Shown piece after piece: positions 26,841-37,894 of a stretch of 64,000 bases of DNA; positions within the stretch are counted from its first letter, which is position 1; every line of letters starts with the position of its first letter. The translations under genes were made by a program, and so were the position numbers. A model generated the notes under the pieces. That model saw nothing but the letters and a program-made list of their open reading frames with translations, was not told the origin of the DNA and did no database searches. This stretch comes from CAVTWS01 sp963738445. Lineage in GTDB: Bacteria > Actinomycetota > Acidimicrobiia > Acidimicrobiales > SHLQ01. Where the stretch lies: contig CAVTWS010000009.1 in assembly GCA_963738445.1 (NCBI GenBank), forward strand, positions 1-64,000. Reading direction: 5' to 3'.

Positions 26841-27689
26841 TCAGGGCCAGCCGGCGCCGGGGACGATGACCTCGACGGCCTCGATGCGCCCGAGGCCCTT
26901 GCCCGCGCACACCGACTCGCCGAACGCGGGCGCCGTGATCAGGTAGAGGGTCCGTCGGTCGGGGCCCCCGAGCGTGCAGGCGAAGGCGGGGAGGCTCGCC
27001 GTGACGGACTCGACGATCTCGCCGCCCTCGATCACCCGGTGGCAGCCGCCGCCGTAGGCGTCGGCCACCCAGATCGCCCCCTCGGCGTCGAGCACGCAGC
27101 CGTCGGGGCCCATGCCGTCCAGCTCGGCCCACGGCCGTCGATCCTCGAGCGTGCCGTCCTCCCGGATGGTGAAGGCCGTGTAGCGCCGGCCCATCGACTC
27201 GCCCACGATCAGCGTGGCGCCGTCCGGGGTCACGACCGAGCCGTTGGGGAAGCGGAGGTCTTTGGCCACCACCTCGCTCGTCCCGTCGGGCCGGACCAGG
27301 GCCAGGTCCGCCGCCCGCGGCTCCTCATCGCCCTCGGTGTCGAAGCCGAAGTTGCCCACGTACGCGTTTCCCCGACCGTCGATGACCATGTCGTTGGCGT
27401 GGCCCGTGGCGATGGCCGACAGGTCGGCGTGAAGGTGGACCCCGCCGTCAGCGTCGATCCGTCGCACCTGTCGGGAGGTCATGGCGACGACCAACAGCTC
27501 GCCCGACGGCAACCAGCCGAGCCCGCTGGGTTGGTCGTCGAGCTCGACCTCGACCCGGCGGTCACCGGTCGCACCGAACGAGGACACCGCGTGGGCGAAG
27601 AAGTCGGAGACCCACAACCGGCCGTCGTGCCACCGGGGCCCCTCGCCGAAGTCCAGGCCCTCGTGGATGACCTCGACGGCGCCGCTCAC
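26841..27689 (-). CDS. SMP-30/gluconolactonase family protein
   Basis: A 282-residue six-bladed propeller of the SMP-30/gluconolaconase/LRE-like type. EGLDFGEGPRWHDGRLWVSD holds the first metal-ligand Glu; IATGHANDMVIDGRGNAYVG, the DLRFPNGSVVTPDGATLIVG segment and PDGCVLDAEGAIWVADAYGG follow in the usual order. It probably hydrolyses a lactone, metal-dependently. GTG 27689 overlaps the P450 stop (GTGA), so a P450 oxidation product may be its substrate. Confidence 0.87.
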   Translation of the reverse strand: MSGAVEVIHEGLDFGEGPRWHDGRLWVSDFFAHAVSSFGATGDRRVEVELDDQPSGLGWLPSGELLVVAMTSRQVRRIDADGGVHLHADLSAIATGHANDMVIDGRGNAYVGNFGFDTEGDEEPRAADLALVRPDGTSEVVAKDLRFPNGSVVTPDGATLIVGESMGRRYTAFTIREDGTLEDRRPWAELDGMGPDGCVLDAEGAIWVADAYGGGCHRVIEGGEIVESVTASLPAFACTLGGPDRRTLYLITAPAFGESVCAGKGLGRIEAVEVIVPGAGWP

Positions 27690-28888
27690 GAGCCGCCAGT
27701 CGTGACCGGTAGCTTCTCCCAGCCCCGCACATGCGCGGTGTGGGCCTGCTTGGCGTTGTCCCAGTCGACGTCCCATTCGGGCCACCGCTGGAGCACCTCG
27801 TCGAGCGCGACCCGTCCCTCCAGCCGGGCCAGCGCCGCCCCGAGGCAGAAGTGGATCCCGTAGCCGAAGCTCAGGTGGTGTCCGATGTCCCGGTGGATGT
27901 CGAAGCGGTCACCGTCGGGGAACTGCCGGTCGTCCCGGTTCGCGGAGCCGTTGATCAGGACCACGACGCCGTCCTCGGGGAGGCGCTCGCCGTGCAGCTC
28001 CACCGCCCTGGACAGCACCCGCACCTGGACGGGCGACGGGGCCTCGTAGCGCAGGATCTCCTCGACGGCGTTGGGAATGAGGGCGCGGTCCTCGACCAGC
28101 TCCCGGCGCTGGTCGGGGTGCTCAGCCAGCAACTTTCCGGTCCAGCCGATGAGCCGGGTCGCGGTCTCGTTGCCCGCCCCCGCGATCATGAGGACGTAGA
28201 GGAGCGCCTCCTGGCGGGTGAGGGTGCGAACCGTGCCGGTCTCGTCCTCGAACTCGGTGTGGACGAGCTCGGTCATCAGGTCGTCGGAGGGGTGCTCCAT
28301 CCGCCAGTCGACGTACTCGGCGAAGGCCTCGCCGGTCAGGGCCATCTCGGTGACGCTGGCCTCGCCGTCCTCGGAGAGCGCCATGCTCCGGTCGAGACGC
28401 TCGCGGATCGCCACCTGGTCGTCCTCGGGGATGCCCAGCAGCATGCCGATGGTGCGCATCGGCATCTGGGCGCCGAGGTCCTCGACGAAGTCGAACCGGT
28501 CGGTGCCCACCAGGGGGTCCAGGCTGCCGGCACAGAAGGCGCGGACCTTGCCCTCGAGGGCCTGCATGCGCTTGGGCGTGAAGACCCGGGCCAGCAGGCC
28601 CCGGTGCACGTCGTGGATCGGCGGGTCCTCCATGAGGATGATGCCCGGAGGCATCTCGAGGCCGGCCTCGACGAAGTCCAGCGTCGTGCCCTTGCCCGAC
28701 CGGAAGGTGTCCCAGTCCTTGAGCGCGCCCTCGACGTCGTCGAAGCGGCTCAGGGCCCAGAAGTCGTGGGGGTCGTTGCGGTAGAGCGGGGCCTCGTCCC
28801 GCATCCGGCGCCAGACCGGGTGCGGGTCCTTGTCGATCTCGATGTCGTAGGGGTCGTAGTAGATCTCGCTGTCCTCCAGCGCGGTCAT
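27686..28888 (-). CDS. Cytochrome P450
   Basis: A complete 400-residue bacterial class I P450. The I-helix oxygen-activating segment is MIAGAGNETATRLIGWTGKL, with Glu in place of the usual Asp before the Thr. EEILRYEAP carries the ExxR motif and LSFGYGIHFCLGAALARLEG the heme-ligand Cys. It should hydroxylate a hydrophobic substrate with an external ferredoxin and reductase. Upstream is a short gene of unknown function; downstream is a lactonase-like gene. No ferredoxin is encoded nearby. Confidence 0.92.
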   Translation of the reverse strand: MTALEDSEIYYDPYDIEIDKDPHPVWRRMRDEAPLYRNDPHDFWALSRFDDVEGALKDWDTFRSGKGTTLDFVEAGLEMPPGIILMEDPPIHDVHRGLLARVFTPKRMQALEGKVRAFCAGSLDPLVGTDRFDFVEDLGAQMPMRTIGMLLGIPEDDQVAIRERLDRSMALSEDGEASVTEMALTGEAFAEYVDWRMEHPSDDLMTELVHTEFEDETGTVRTLTRQEALLYVLMIAGAGNETATRLIGWTGKLLAEHPDQRRELVEDRALIPNAVEEILRYEAPSPVQVRVLSRAVELHGERLPEDGVVVLINGSANRDDRQFPDGDRFDIHRDIGHHLSFGYGIHFCLGAALARLEGRVALDEVLQRWPEWDVDWDNAKQAHTAHVRGWEKLPVTTGGS

Positions 28889-28900
28889 GCGGGTCGGCTC

Positions 28901-29212
28901 CTAGATCGGGCGGCGGGGGGTGATGGCGATCGACGGGATCGTGGCCGTGGCGCCGCAGCGGAGCACGGCGTCCACGGCGCCCACGAAGTGGTCGATGTCC
29001 ATCAGCTTGTCGGTGATCAGACCCCGATCAGACCACACCGGGAAGAGCTCCATGGTCAGGTCCGGGTCCCAATCGGCCATGACCTGGGAGACGCCGTCGC
29101 TGTCGCCGCCGGCGCACTCCCCCACGATGACGCGGGTGAAGCCGACCTCAGGGTGCTCGGCCCGCCAGGCCTCGACCAGCTTGTCCAGCTCCGCATCCCG
29201 TTCATCGCACAA
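28901..29212 (-). CDS. Small protein of unknown function, first in the P450 operon
   Basis: A 103-residue soluble protein (AELDKLVEAWRAEHPEVGFT near the N-terminus, WDPDLTMELFPVWSDRGLIT centrally). Its position suggests a redox partner, but it has only two cysteines and no ferredoxin motif, so that is unlikely. The start is uncertain: TTG 29212 keeps the frame, but the leaderless -10 TAGAGT would place the transcript start near ATG 29205, one base out of frame. Confidence 0.5.
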   Translation of the reverse strand: MCDERDAELDKLVEAWRAEHPEVGFTRVIVGECAGGDSDGVSQVMADWDPDLTMELFPVWSDRGLITDKLMDIDHFVGAVDAVLRCGATATIPSIAITPRRPI

Positions 29213-29218
29213 ACTCTA
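29213..29218 (-). promoter_or_regulatory. -10 element TAGAGT of the P450 operon
   Basis: On the minus strand CTGACG (29236-29241, inside the palindrome) stands 17 bases before TAGAGT, so the operator arm is the -35 box. Confidence 0.45.
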
Positions 29219-29225
29219 GTATTTT

Positions 29226-29254
29226 TTGATACTGACGTCAGATCCAAGTATTGT
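29226..29254 (+). promoter_or_regulatory. Leaderless amidohydrolase promoter
   Basis: TTGATA (29226-29231) and TATTGT (29249-29254) are 17 bases apart, with the palindrome in the spacer. The predicted transcript start falls on GTG 29260. Confidence 0.5.
29231..29242. promoter_or_regulatory. Palindromic operator ACTGACGTCAGA, site C
   Basis: CTGACGTCAG is a perfect 10-base palindrome centred between the divergent P450 and amidohydrolase operons. Confidence 0.6.
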
Positions 29255-29259
29255 GGCGT

Positions 29260-30470
29260 GTGCCCTCCTCACCCACCGGAAAGGTCCGCCGGATGTACGT
29301 GCCGATCTTCGACGCCGACAACCACCTCTACGAGACGCGGGACTCCTTCACGAAGTTCCTCCCGAAGGCGTACCGCAACGTCATCCGCTACGTAGAGGTC
29401 GACGGCCGGACGAAGATCGCCGTCAACGGCCAGATCAGCGAGTACATCCCGAACCCGACGTTCGACGTCGTGGCCCGGCCCGGCGCCCAGGAGGAGTACT
29501 ACCGGAAGGGCAACCCGGACGGGAAGACCATGCGGGAGATCTTCGGCGAGCCGATCAAGGCGCGCGCCGAGTTCCGCGAGCCCGGCCCCCGCCTCGAGGT
29601 GATGGACCAGCAGGGCGTCGAGCGCACGCTGCTCTTCCCCACCCTGGCCAGCCTCCTCGAGGAGCGCCTGCGGGACCTTCCGGAGGCCACCCACGTCGTC
29701 ATCCACGCCCTCAACGAGTGGATGCACGAGACCTGGACCTACGACTACGAGGGCCGCATCTTCGCCACCCCGGTCATCACGCTCCCCATCGTCGAGAAGG
29801 CCATCGAGGAGCTCGAGTGGGTGGTCGAACGGGGCGCCAAGGTCGTCCTCATCCGGCCCGCCCCGGTGCCCGGGTTCCGGGGCTCGCGCTCGTTCGCCCT
29901 ACCGGAGTTCGACCCGTTCTGGGAGCGGGTCGTTGCCCACGGCACGCTGGTGTGCCTCCACTCGTCGGACAGCGGCTACGACCGCTACGCCAACGACTGG
30001 CTCGGCAGCGACGGCGAGTTCCTCCCGTTCCAACCGAACCCGTTCCGGATGTACAGCATGTGGCGCCCGATCGAGGACGCCGTCGTGTCCTTGGCGTGCC
30101 ACGGTGCGCTGGCGAAGTTCCCCGAGCTGAAGATCGCGGTCATCGAGAACGGCGCGACCTGGGTGGAGCCGCTCCTGAAGAAGATGGCACTGCTGTGGAA
30201 GAAGCAGCCGCAGGCGTTCCCCGAGAACCCCATCGACGCCATCAAGCGCTGCATCCACATCAGCCCGTTCTGGGAGGAGGACCTCGGCGAGCTGGCCGAG
30301 CTGCTCGGCGAGGACAACATCCTGTTCGGGTCCGACTACCCCCACCCCGAGGGTCTGGCGAACCCCCGCAGCTACGTCGAAGACCTGGCCCACCTCCCCG
30401 AGGACCTGCAGCGCAAGCTCATGGGTGGCAACCTCGCCCGCCTCATGGGCCTCCCCGCCGAGGTCACCGC

Positions 30471-30474
<4 letters not shown>
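29260..30474 (+). CDS. Amidohydrolase-2 family protein
   Basis: About 404 residues from GTG 29260 or 393 from ATG 29293 (MYVPIFDADNHLYETRDSF, the form seen in its relatives). The DxDNH metal motif, VMDQQGVERTLLFPTLASLL, IAVIENGATWVEPLLKKMAL and ILFGSDYPHPEGLANPRS follow the amidohydrolase_2 pattern. It is a close paralog of the gene at 21910. It probably hydrolyses or decarboxylates an acyl-CoA-derived or aromatic acid intermediate. The stop overlaps the CoA-ligase start by four bases (TTGA). Confidence 0.87.
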
Positions 30475-32088
<1,614 letters not shown>

Positions 32089-32134
32089 GCCGGGCGGGGT
32101 GCTGTGCGAGAAGCCCACGGCGAGGGACATGTGC

Positions 32135-33559
32135 TCATCCCCGGGCGGTGACGTCACCGGGGTCGGCGTCCCCCGCCGGCACGTCGACGTCGAGCGAGAG
32201 CGCGGTCTCGAGGACATCCAGCTCCGTCGCCATGCGGTCGAGGAACCGCCGTGGCTCGGAGAGGACGCCGTGGCCGACGAGGAGTCCGACCGACATGCGG
32301 CCGGCGTAGCTGTGGGCCGTGACGTTGACGTTGCAGGGGTTCATGACCACCGCGAACGAGATCCAGTCGGTGATCTCGAGGGTCCCCATCCACCGAGGCT
32401 GGTCAGGACCGCGCACGTTGGCCGTTACGACGTGGGAGTTGACCCGCGGGAGGCGTCGCCCGCCGTGGTAGAGGAAGGCCGCAGTCAGCCGGCAGGTGTA
32501 GGTCGCCCACCGGCCGCTCATGTCCAAGCCGCCCTCTCGCTTGAGCTCCACGCCCTCCCGACAGCTGCGCGCCGTCTCGAGCAACCGATCCACCGGGTCG
32601 GCGTCCTCGGTCCACAGCCGCACGGTGGTCGGGGTCACCCGGTTCCCCGCGGTCCGCCTCGGGTCATTGCCGTCGGCGGCGATCCCGAACGCCGCCATGC
32701 AGGGTCCCAGCGACTCGCCCCGGACCTCCAGCTCGTCCCGGAGGGCCGCCGCGATGAGCGTGTGGTAGACGCCGTTGACGGTGACGTCAGTGGCTTTGGC
32801 GATCCGGCGCAGACGATCCAGGGGGAGGTCGACCGACGCGCAAACCCGGGTCTCATCGAGCCCGAGGTTGGTGAAGTTCCGGGGGGCTCCGGCAAACGGC
32901 GGCAGGTCCGCGTGGTCCCTCCGGTAGTCCTGCTTGCGCCGAGCCCCGCGCAGGGTGTCTCGCACCAGCGGACCGAGGTTCAGCACCAACCTCGGCGCCT
33001 CCCACAGCACGCGACGATGGAGGGCGGCGTCGGTGACCGGCTTGGCCGCCTCCGCCGGTCGGGGAGTCGGCTTCTCCCCCGGCTCCTGGGTGGTGAGCAG
33101 CAGGAGGTTGTTCAGCGCCGTCCCACCGTCGACGACAGCATGGTGGACGCGGGCGACGAGGGCCTGGCGACCCCCCTCGAGGCCATGCACGAGCGTGAGC
33201 GACCACAGCGGCCGTTCCAGGTCGAGCGGACTCGACGCCAGCCGGCTGTGGACGGCGTCCAGCGTCGCCCGGTCCCCGGGGGACCCGGCCGTGAGCTCAT
33301 CGAGGTGGTCGGCGAGCACGAAGTCGGGATCGGTGACCCAGAACGGGCGGCCGGGGAACCACGGAGCGACGCGAACCCGTTGGCCGAGCCGCGGGACCAG
33401 CCCGACGAGGTCGGCCATCCCCCGTTCGAGATCGGCCAGGGTGAGGGGCGCACCGCGCTGCGCCGGATCGAGGATTGCCGACTTGAGCGTGTGCATCGGC
33501 ACCGACGGGCGCTCCATGTGCCACAGAAGGGCGTCAGTGCCCGTCATCCGCTCGATCAC
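32135..33559 (-). CDS. Wax ester synthase/diacylglycerol acyltransferase (WS/DGAT)
   Basis: A complete 474-residue WS/DGAT. The catalytic HHxxxDG motif reads VHHAVVDGG at about residue 138, and the second conserved region around VVTANVRGPDQPRWMG is followed by NPCNVNVTAHSYAGRM. These enzymes transfer an acyl group from acyl-CoA to diacylglycerol or a fatty alcohol at the membrane. It is last in an operon of alpha/beta hydrolase, WS/DGAT, CoA ligase, WS/DGAT, with GTGA overlap to the ligase. Confidence 0.9.
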   Translation of the reverse strand: MIERMTGTDALLWHMERPSVPMHTLKSAILDPAQRGAPLTLADLERGMADLVGLVPRLGQRVRVAPWFPGRPFWVTDPDFVLADHLDELTAGSPGDRATLDAVHSRLASSPLDLERPLWSLTLVHGLEGGRQALVARVHHAVVDGGTALNNLLLLTTQEPGEKPTPRPAEAAKPVTDAALHRRVLWEAPRLVLNLGPLVRDTLRGARRKQDYRRDHADLPPFAGAPRNFTNLGLDETRVCASVDLPLDRLRRIAKATDVTVNGVYHTLIAAALRDELEVRGESLGPCMAAFGIAADGNDPRRTAGNRVTPTTVRLWTEDADPVDRLLETARSCREGVELKREGGLDMSGRWATYTCRLTAAFLYHGGRRLPRVNSHVVTANVRGPDQPRWMGTLEITDWISFAVVMNPCNVNVTAHSYAGRMSVGLLVGHGVLSEPRRFLDRMATELDVLETALSLDVDVPAGDADPGDVTARG

Positions 33560-35145
33560 GACCGGGCCCCCTCGGCCACGGCGGCGGCCCAGGCATAGTC
33601 GGGCTTGCCGTTGGGCCCTCGGACGACCTGGTCGACGTGGGCCACCAGGCGGGGCAACTTGTAGCCGGCCAGCTCGGCCCGGGCGTGCGCCTGCAGGGCA
33701 TCGAGCGGGATCGGGGTGCCGGAGCGGGTCTGGACGACGGCGGCGACGGTGGCGCCCCAGCGCTCGTCCGGCACCCCGACCACGAGCGTGTCGAGGACGT
33801 CGGGGTGGCCCTTGAGGACGGCCTCGACCTCCTCCGGGAAGACCTTTTCGCCACCGGTGTTGATGCAGCCCGACCCCCGACCGAGCAGGCGGACGGTGCC
33901 GTCGGCGTCGACCGTGGCGTGGTCACCGGGCATCACCCAGCGCCTCCCGTCGACCTCGGCGAACGTGGCCCGGGTCTTGGCCTCGTCCTTGTAGTAGCCG
34001 AGGGGGACGTGGCCCTGACGGGCCAGGCGCCCGACCACGCCGGATCCTGGTGTCACCGGGCGGAGGTCGTCGTCGAGCACCGTGGTCCGGTCGTCCACGG
34101 TGAACGTCTCGGCATCGGTGCCCGTACGTGAGCCGGTGGTGCCGGTCTCCGACGACCCGAAGACGTCCATCACGATCGTGGCCGGGAACAGCTCCCCCGC
34201 CTGCCGCTTGGTCGCCGGCGAGAGGACCGCACCACCCGAGGACAGGACGAACAGCGACGAGGCGTCGATGCCCTCGTGGGTGGCGTAGTGGTCGAGGAGC
34301 GGGCGCATCATGGCGTCGCCGACGACGGCGATCATGTTCACGCCTTGGGACTCGATGAGCCCCCAGAGCTCGGCGGGGTCGAAGACCCCGGGCGAGGCCA
34401 GCACCACCGACGACCCGCCGAAGAACCCGTTGAACACCCCCCAGTGCGCGCTCACGTGCATGAGGGGCGGGGCGTAGAGCTGGACCATCGGGTGCTCCTG
34501 GACCCGTTCGCCGAGCTGGTCCGGGTCGCTGATCGGGCCCTTGTCCAGCAGCGGGTCGCCGCCACCGAGAGCCGCGAAGAACAGGTCCTCGTGGCGCCAC
34601 ATCACGCCCTTGGGCATCCCGGTGGTGCCGCCGGTGTAGGCGATGTAGAGGTCGTCGCCCGACCGGCCCGACCAGTCCCGGTGCGCCGGCGCCTCCGCCA
34701 GCGCGACCTCGTAGTCGGTCGCCCCGCCGGGGACGTCGACGCCCGAGCCGTCCTCGACGACGAGCAGGTGCTCGATCCCGCCCACCTCCACCACGGCACC
34801 GCCGACGACGTCGCCGAAGCGACGGTGGAACACGATCGTGGTGAGGTCGGCGTCGTCGTACAGGTACTCGAGCTCGCGCTCGACGTACCGGTGGTTCACG
34901 TTGATCGGGACGGCCGAGAGCTTGAACGCCGCCAGCATGGCCTCGACGTACTCGGTCCCGTTCAGCAGCTGGAGCCCGACGTGGTCGCCGCGGCCCACAC
35001 CGAGGGTGCGGAGGTGGTGGGCCAGGCGGTCGGCCCGCTCGTCGAGCTCGCGGTAGGTCAACCGGCGGGCGGGGGTGTGCAGGGCCAACCGGTCCGGGAC
35101 GACGTCGGCGACTCGCTCGTAGAGCGCGGCCAGGTTGTACGTCAC
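33556..35145 (-). CDS. Acyl-CoA ligase (AMP-forming)
   Basis: A complete 529-residue ligase. The ATP loop is YIAYTGGTTGMPKGVMWRHE, A5 is DVFGSSETG, and LLGRGSGCINTGGEKVFPEE includes the hinge. GPNGKPDYAWA near the C-terminus supplies the catalytic Lys. The GGEK and GKPDYxWA variants are shared with the ligase at 38695. Between two WS/DGAT genes with overlaps on both sides, it likely supplies acyl-CoA for neutral-lipid synthesis. Confidence 0.9.
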   Translation of the reverse strand: MTYNLAALYERVADVVPDRLALHTPARRLTYRELDERADRLAHHLRTLGVGRGDHVGLQLLNGTEYVEAMLAAFKLSAVPINVNHRYVERELEYLYDDADLTTIVFHRRFGDVVGGAVVEVGGIEHLLVVEDGSGVDVPGGATDYEVALAEAPAHRDWSGRSGDDLYIAYTGGTTGMPKGVMWRHEDLFFAALGGGDPLLDKGPISDPDQLGERVQEHPMVQLYAPPLMHVSAHWGVFNGFFGGSSVVLASPGVFDPAELWGLIESQGVNMIAVVGDAMMRPLLDHYATHEGIDASSLFVLSSGGAVLSPATKRQAGELFPATIVMDVFGSSETGTTGSRTGTDAETFTVDDRTTVLDDDLRPVTPGSGVVGRLARQGHVPLGYYKDEAKTRATFAEVDGRRWVMPGDHATVDADGTVRLLGRGSGCINTGGEKVFPEEVEAVLKGHPDVLDTLVVGVPDERWGATVAAVVQTRSGTPIPLDALQAHARAELAGYKLPRLVAHVDQVVRGPNGKPDYAWAAAVAEGARS

Positions 35146-36574
35146 GGGCCGAAGGGGTCGTCGACCGGCGTCGGCTTCCCCAGGCCACTCGCCTCCAGGA
35201 GCTCGGCGGCGGCCGCCGGGAGCCGCTCGGCGATCACCCACGGGTCCGGGATCAGCTCGGGGTCGACGTGGAGGCCGAAGTCGAGACGGTCGCCGTAGCT
35301 CAGGAGCGTGATGTTCAGCCCCTGCGTCTCCATGAGCACCGAGCACGAGTAGATGCCCTTGATCTTGGCTCCGCAGCAGTACAGGTCGATCGGGGGCCCG
35401 GGCACGTTGGACACGACCACGTTCACCCGGATCGGCGCCTTGGACGCGAGCTGGCGAGCGGTAGAGGGCGCGGATGGCGGTCGAGAGGATGAGGGGCGAC
35501 GCCACCTCCCCCAGCGACTGGATCTCCCGCACCCCCATCGCCTGGTGCATCGCCTTGGCGCTGTTGGCGGCGTCATGGATGGCCTGGAGGCGCTCGACCG
35601 GGTCCTCGATGTCGGTGGACAGGGCGACGAACATGGACGACACCTTGTTGTCCTGCGAGTCGTCGCCTTCCTTCCGCAGCGACACGGGCACGGCGGCCAC
35701 CAACGACTCGTCGGGCAGCAGGTCGAGGTCGAGCAGGTGCCCGCGGAGGGCGCCGGCGACGATGGCCAGCACCACGTCGTTCACCTTGACGTCGTGCTCG
35801 GTCTTGAGGCGCCGGACGTCCTCGAGGGAGACCGACGCGAAGGCCGCCGCCCGGCGGGGGCCGATCGGTGCGTTGAACGACAGCTGCGGGGCGCGCAGGG
35901 GCGCCCGGTTCCACTCATCCGCCCTCGCCATGCGGACGCCTGCGACCATCCGTTCGGCCCCGGCCGCGAGGTAGCGCGCCGCCCGGATCGGTCGTTGGGC
36001 GGCCTCCCCCAGCACCCGACCGACCAGCTCGACGTTCGAGGGATCCGCACCCGCCGACTGCTCCTCGGCGGGAGGCGCCGGGATCATCGGCTCGGACGCG
36101 TCGACGTCGAGGTCGAGCAGCACCGTGGCCAGCGAGGCCCCGGCCATGCCGTCGAGCAGGCAGTGGTGGTACTTCATCAGGAGGGCGATCCGGCCGCCGG
36201 CCAGTCCCTCCATGAACCACATCTCCCAGAGCGGCCGGCTCCGGTCGAGCTGGGTGCGAGAGGAGGTCGCCGGTGACCTCGGCGACCTCGCGGGCCCCAC
36301 CGGGGCTCGGCACGCCGATCCGGTGGATGTGCTGACGGACATCGAAGTCGGGGTCGTCGACCCACATCGGCCGGTCGAGGCCGAGCGGCACCTCCCGGAT
36401 CTTCCACCGGAACTTCGGCGCCCAGTCGAGGCGACCGTCGATGCGCTCGACCACCTCCTCGAAGGTGACCGGGCGGTCGCCGGGCTCGAGCACGGTCAAG
36501 CCCCCGACGTGCTGGTGCCACGCGGTGGTCTCCATCGAGAGGAACACCGCATCGCTGCCTCGAAGTCGTCTCAT
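35142..36574 (-). CDS. Wax ester synthase/diacylglycerol acyltransferase (WS/DGAT, frameshifted)
   Basis: About 477 residues with single-base shifts near 36255 and 35455. It opens MRRLRGSDAVFLSMETTAWH, carries the catalytic motif KYHHCLLDGMAGASLATVLL near residue 133, and has the second conserved block VVVSNVPGPPIDLYCCGAKI followed by GLNITLLSYGDRLDFGLHVD. All catalytic parts are present. Shine-Dalgarno GGAGG precedes ATG 36574, which overlaps the hydrolase stop (ATGA). Confidence 0.88.
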
Positions 36575-37806
36575 GATCCTCCTCCAACGGCGGGCTCGGT
36601 CGGTCCGAGGTCGGCCAGGGCCCGATCGACGTGATCCCGTGCGTCCCACGACCAGGCATGGCCCACGTGGCCACCGCCGAACCAGGTGATCTCGGGGCGC
36701 CCCCAGTGCTCCCACAGGGCGAGGGCCTGGTGGGGGGTGGTGATCCGGTCCACGAGGCCGGCGATCACGTGGCGGCGCTCGACGGGCACCGCGGGCTCGA
36801 ACTGCAGGGGGTCGACGAAGCGCTCCAGCTCGCGGACGGAGTCGGCCCGCAGGAGCGACCCCATCCGGCGCCCGTCGCGGGAGAGCGACCGCACGGCGTG
36901 ACGGGCCAGGAGCCGGTTGATGCTGACCATCGGGATCCCGGCCACCGCGACGTCCAGCTCGGGCTCGACGCCCGCGGTGAGGGCGGTGAGATAGCCCCCG
37001 AGGGATACGCCGTAGACCCCTACCGGCGGGTCGCCCTGCACCCCGATCCAACGCCGAAGCGCCCGAAGCTCGGCGACCGCCACCAGCGCCCATGCGATGT
37101 TCCCGACCGGATCGACGTCGGGGACCTGGACGCCCGGGAGCCGCCGGTGCCCGTGGAGGGGTAGGACGGGGAGAGCGACGTTGAGGCCGAGCCCCTCGTG
37201 CAGGTGCTTCGCCCGGAGGGCGAGGAGGTCCAGGTCCTTCCCCTGCTCGGCCCCGTGGACGGCGATGACCCACGGGCGGGGCTCGCCAGAGTGGGTGAGA
37301 AGCCGCACGTGCGCCTGGCACGTCGGCGACACGTCGAGCCATCCGGCCTCGGCGGCGACGCTGGCCGGCAGGGCCCGGGGGGAGTCAAAGGTCAGCACCT
37401 CCCAGGACATCCGGTACCGGCGTCTCGGGGTGGGATCGACGGCCGCAGCGACGGGCTCGACGAGGGGGTGAAGGTCGGCCGCGGCGCGGCCGGCCAGGGA
37501 AGCGGCTATGACGTCGGCCCGGCGCACGTCGTCCTCGATCTCCGTCGGACGGGCGACGTCACGGACGAGCATCTGCACGGCGACGACGAGCTCGTCGATC
37601 GCCACCTCGCCGACCGCCCGCAGGGACAGCGGCGCCGGTGGGATGCCGCGGCCGGGACGGCGGGCCGAGGCCCACAGGGCACCGGCCCCCGCCCGGGGCA
37701 CGAGGGTCACGAGAGGGGCCATGCGGGCCAGCGCCCGGCCGATTGACGGAGCGACGCGCCGGGGGAGAGCCGCGGTCGCGGCCGACTGCGGAGCGCTGGA
37801 CCACAT
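36571..37806 (-). CDS. Alpha/beta hydrolase beside WS/DGAT genes
   Basis: About 411 residues from ATG 37806. A non-conserved N-terminus precedes an alpha/beta hydrolase core: PWVIAVHGAEQGKDLDLLAL (oxyanion region), PVLPLHGHRR, the nucleophile elbow GVYGVSLGGYLTAL and a late His in GGGHVGHAW. A paralog lies next to another WS/DGAT at 53801. It could be a lipase or acyl transferase linked to triacylglycerol turnover. It is first in the WS/DGAT operon. Confidence 0.8.
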   Translation of the reverse strand: MWSSAPQSAATAALPRRVAPSIGRALARMAPLVTLVPRAGAGALWASARRPGRGIPPAPLSLRAVGEVAIDELVVAVQMLVRDVARPTEIEDDVRRADVIAASLAGRAAADLHPLVEPVAAAVDPTPRRRYRMSWEVLTFDSPRALPASVAAEAGWLDVSPTCQAHVRLLTHSGEPRPWVIAVHGAEQGKDLDLLALRAKHLHEGLGLNVALPVLPLHGHRRLPGVQVPDVDPVGNIAWALVAVAELRALRRWIGVQGDPPVGVYGVSLGGYLTALTAGVEPELDVAVAGIPMVSINRLLARHAVRSLSRDGRRMGSLLRADSVRELERFVDPLQFEPAVPVERRHVIAGLVDRITTPHQALALWEHWGRPEITWFGGGHVGHAWSWDARDHVDRALADLGPTEPAVGGGS

Positions 37807-37848
37807 GACCACACACCGATCGTGCCACAGACACCCCCCACTTTCAAC

Positions 37849-37860
37849 TTCGACGTCAAC
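37849..37860. promoter_or_regulatory. Palindromic operator TTCGACGTCAAC, site D
   Basis: Nine of its twelve bases match the consensus. It stands between the WS/DGAT operon and the divergent thioesterase gene. The minus-strand arm is TTGACG. The same 12-mer recurs at 47399. Confidence 0.55.
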
Positions 37861-37882
37861 ATTGATAGTGTCGCCCACGCGC

Positions 37883-37888
37883 TAGGGT
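37883..37888 (+). promoter_or_regulatory. -10 element TAGGGT, leaderless
   Basis: TAGGGT begins 12 bases before GTG 37895 with no Shine-Dalgarno. Confidence 0.5.
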
Positions 37889-37894
37889 CCGGAC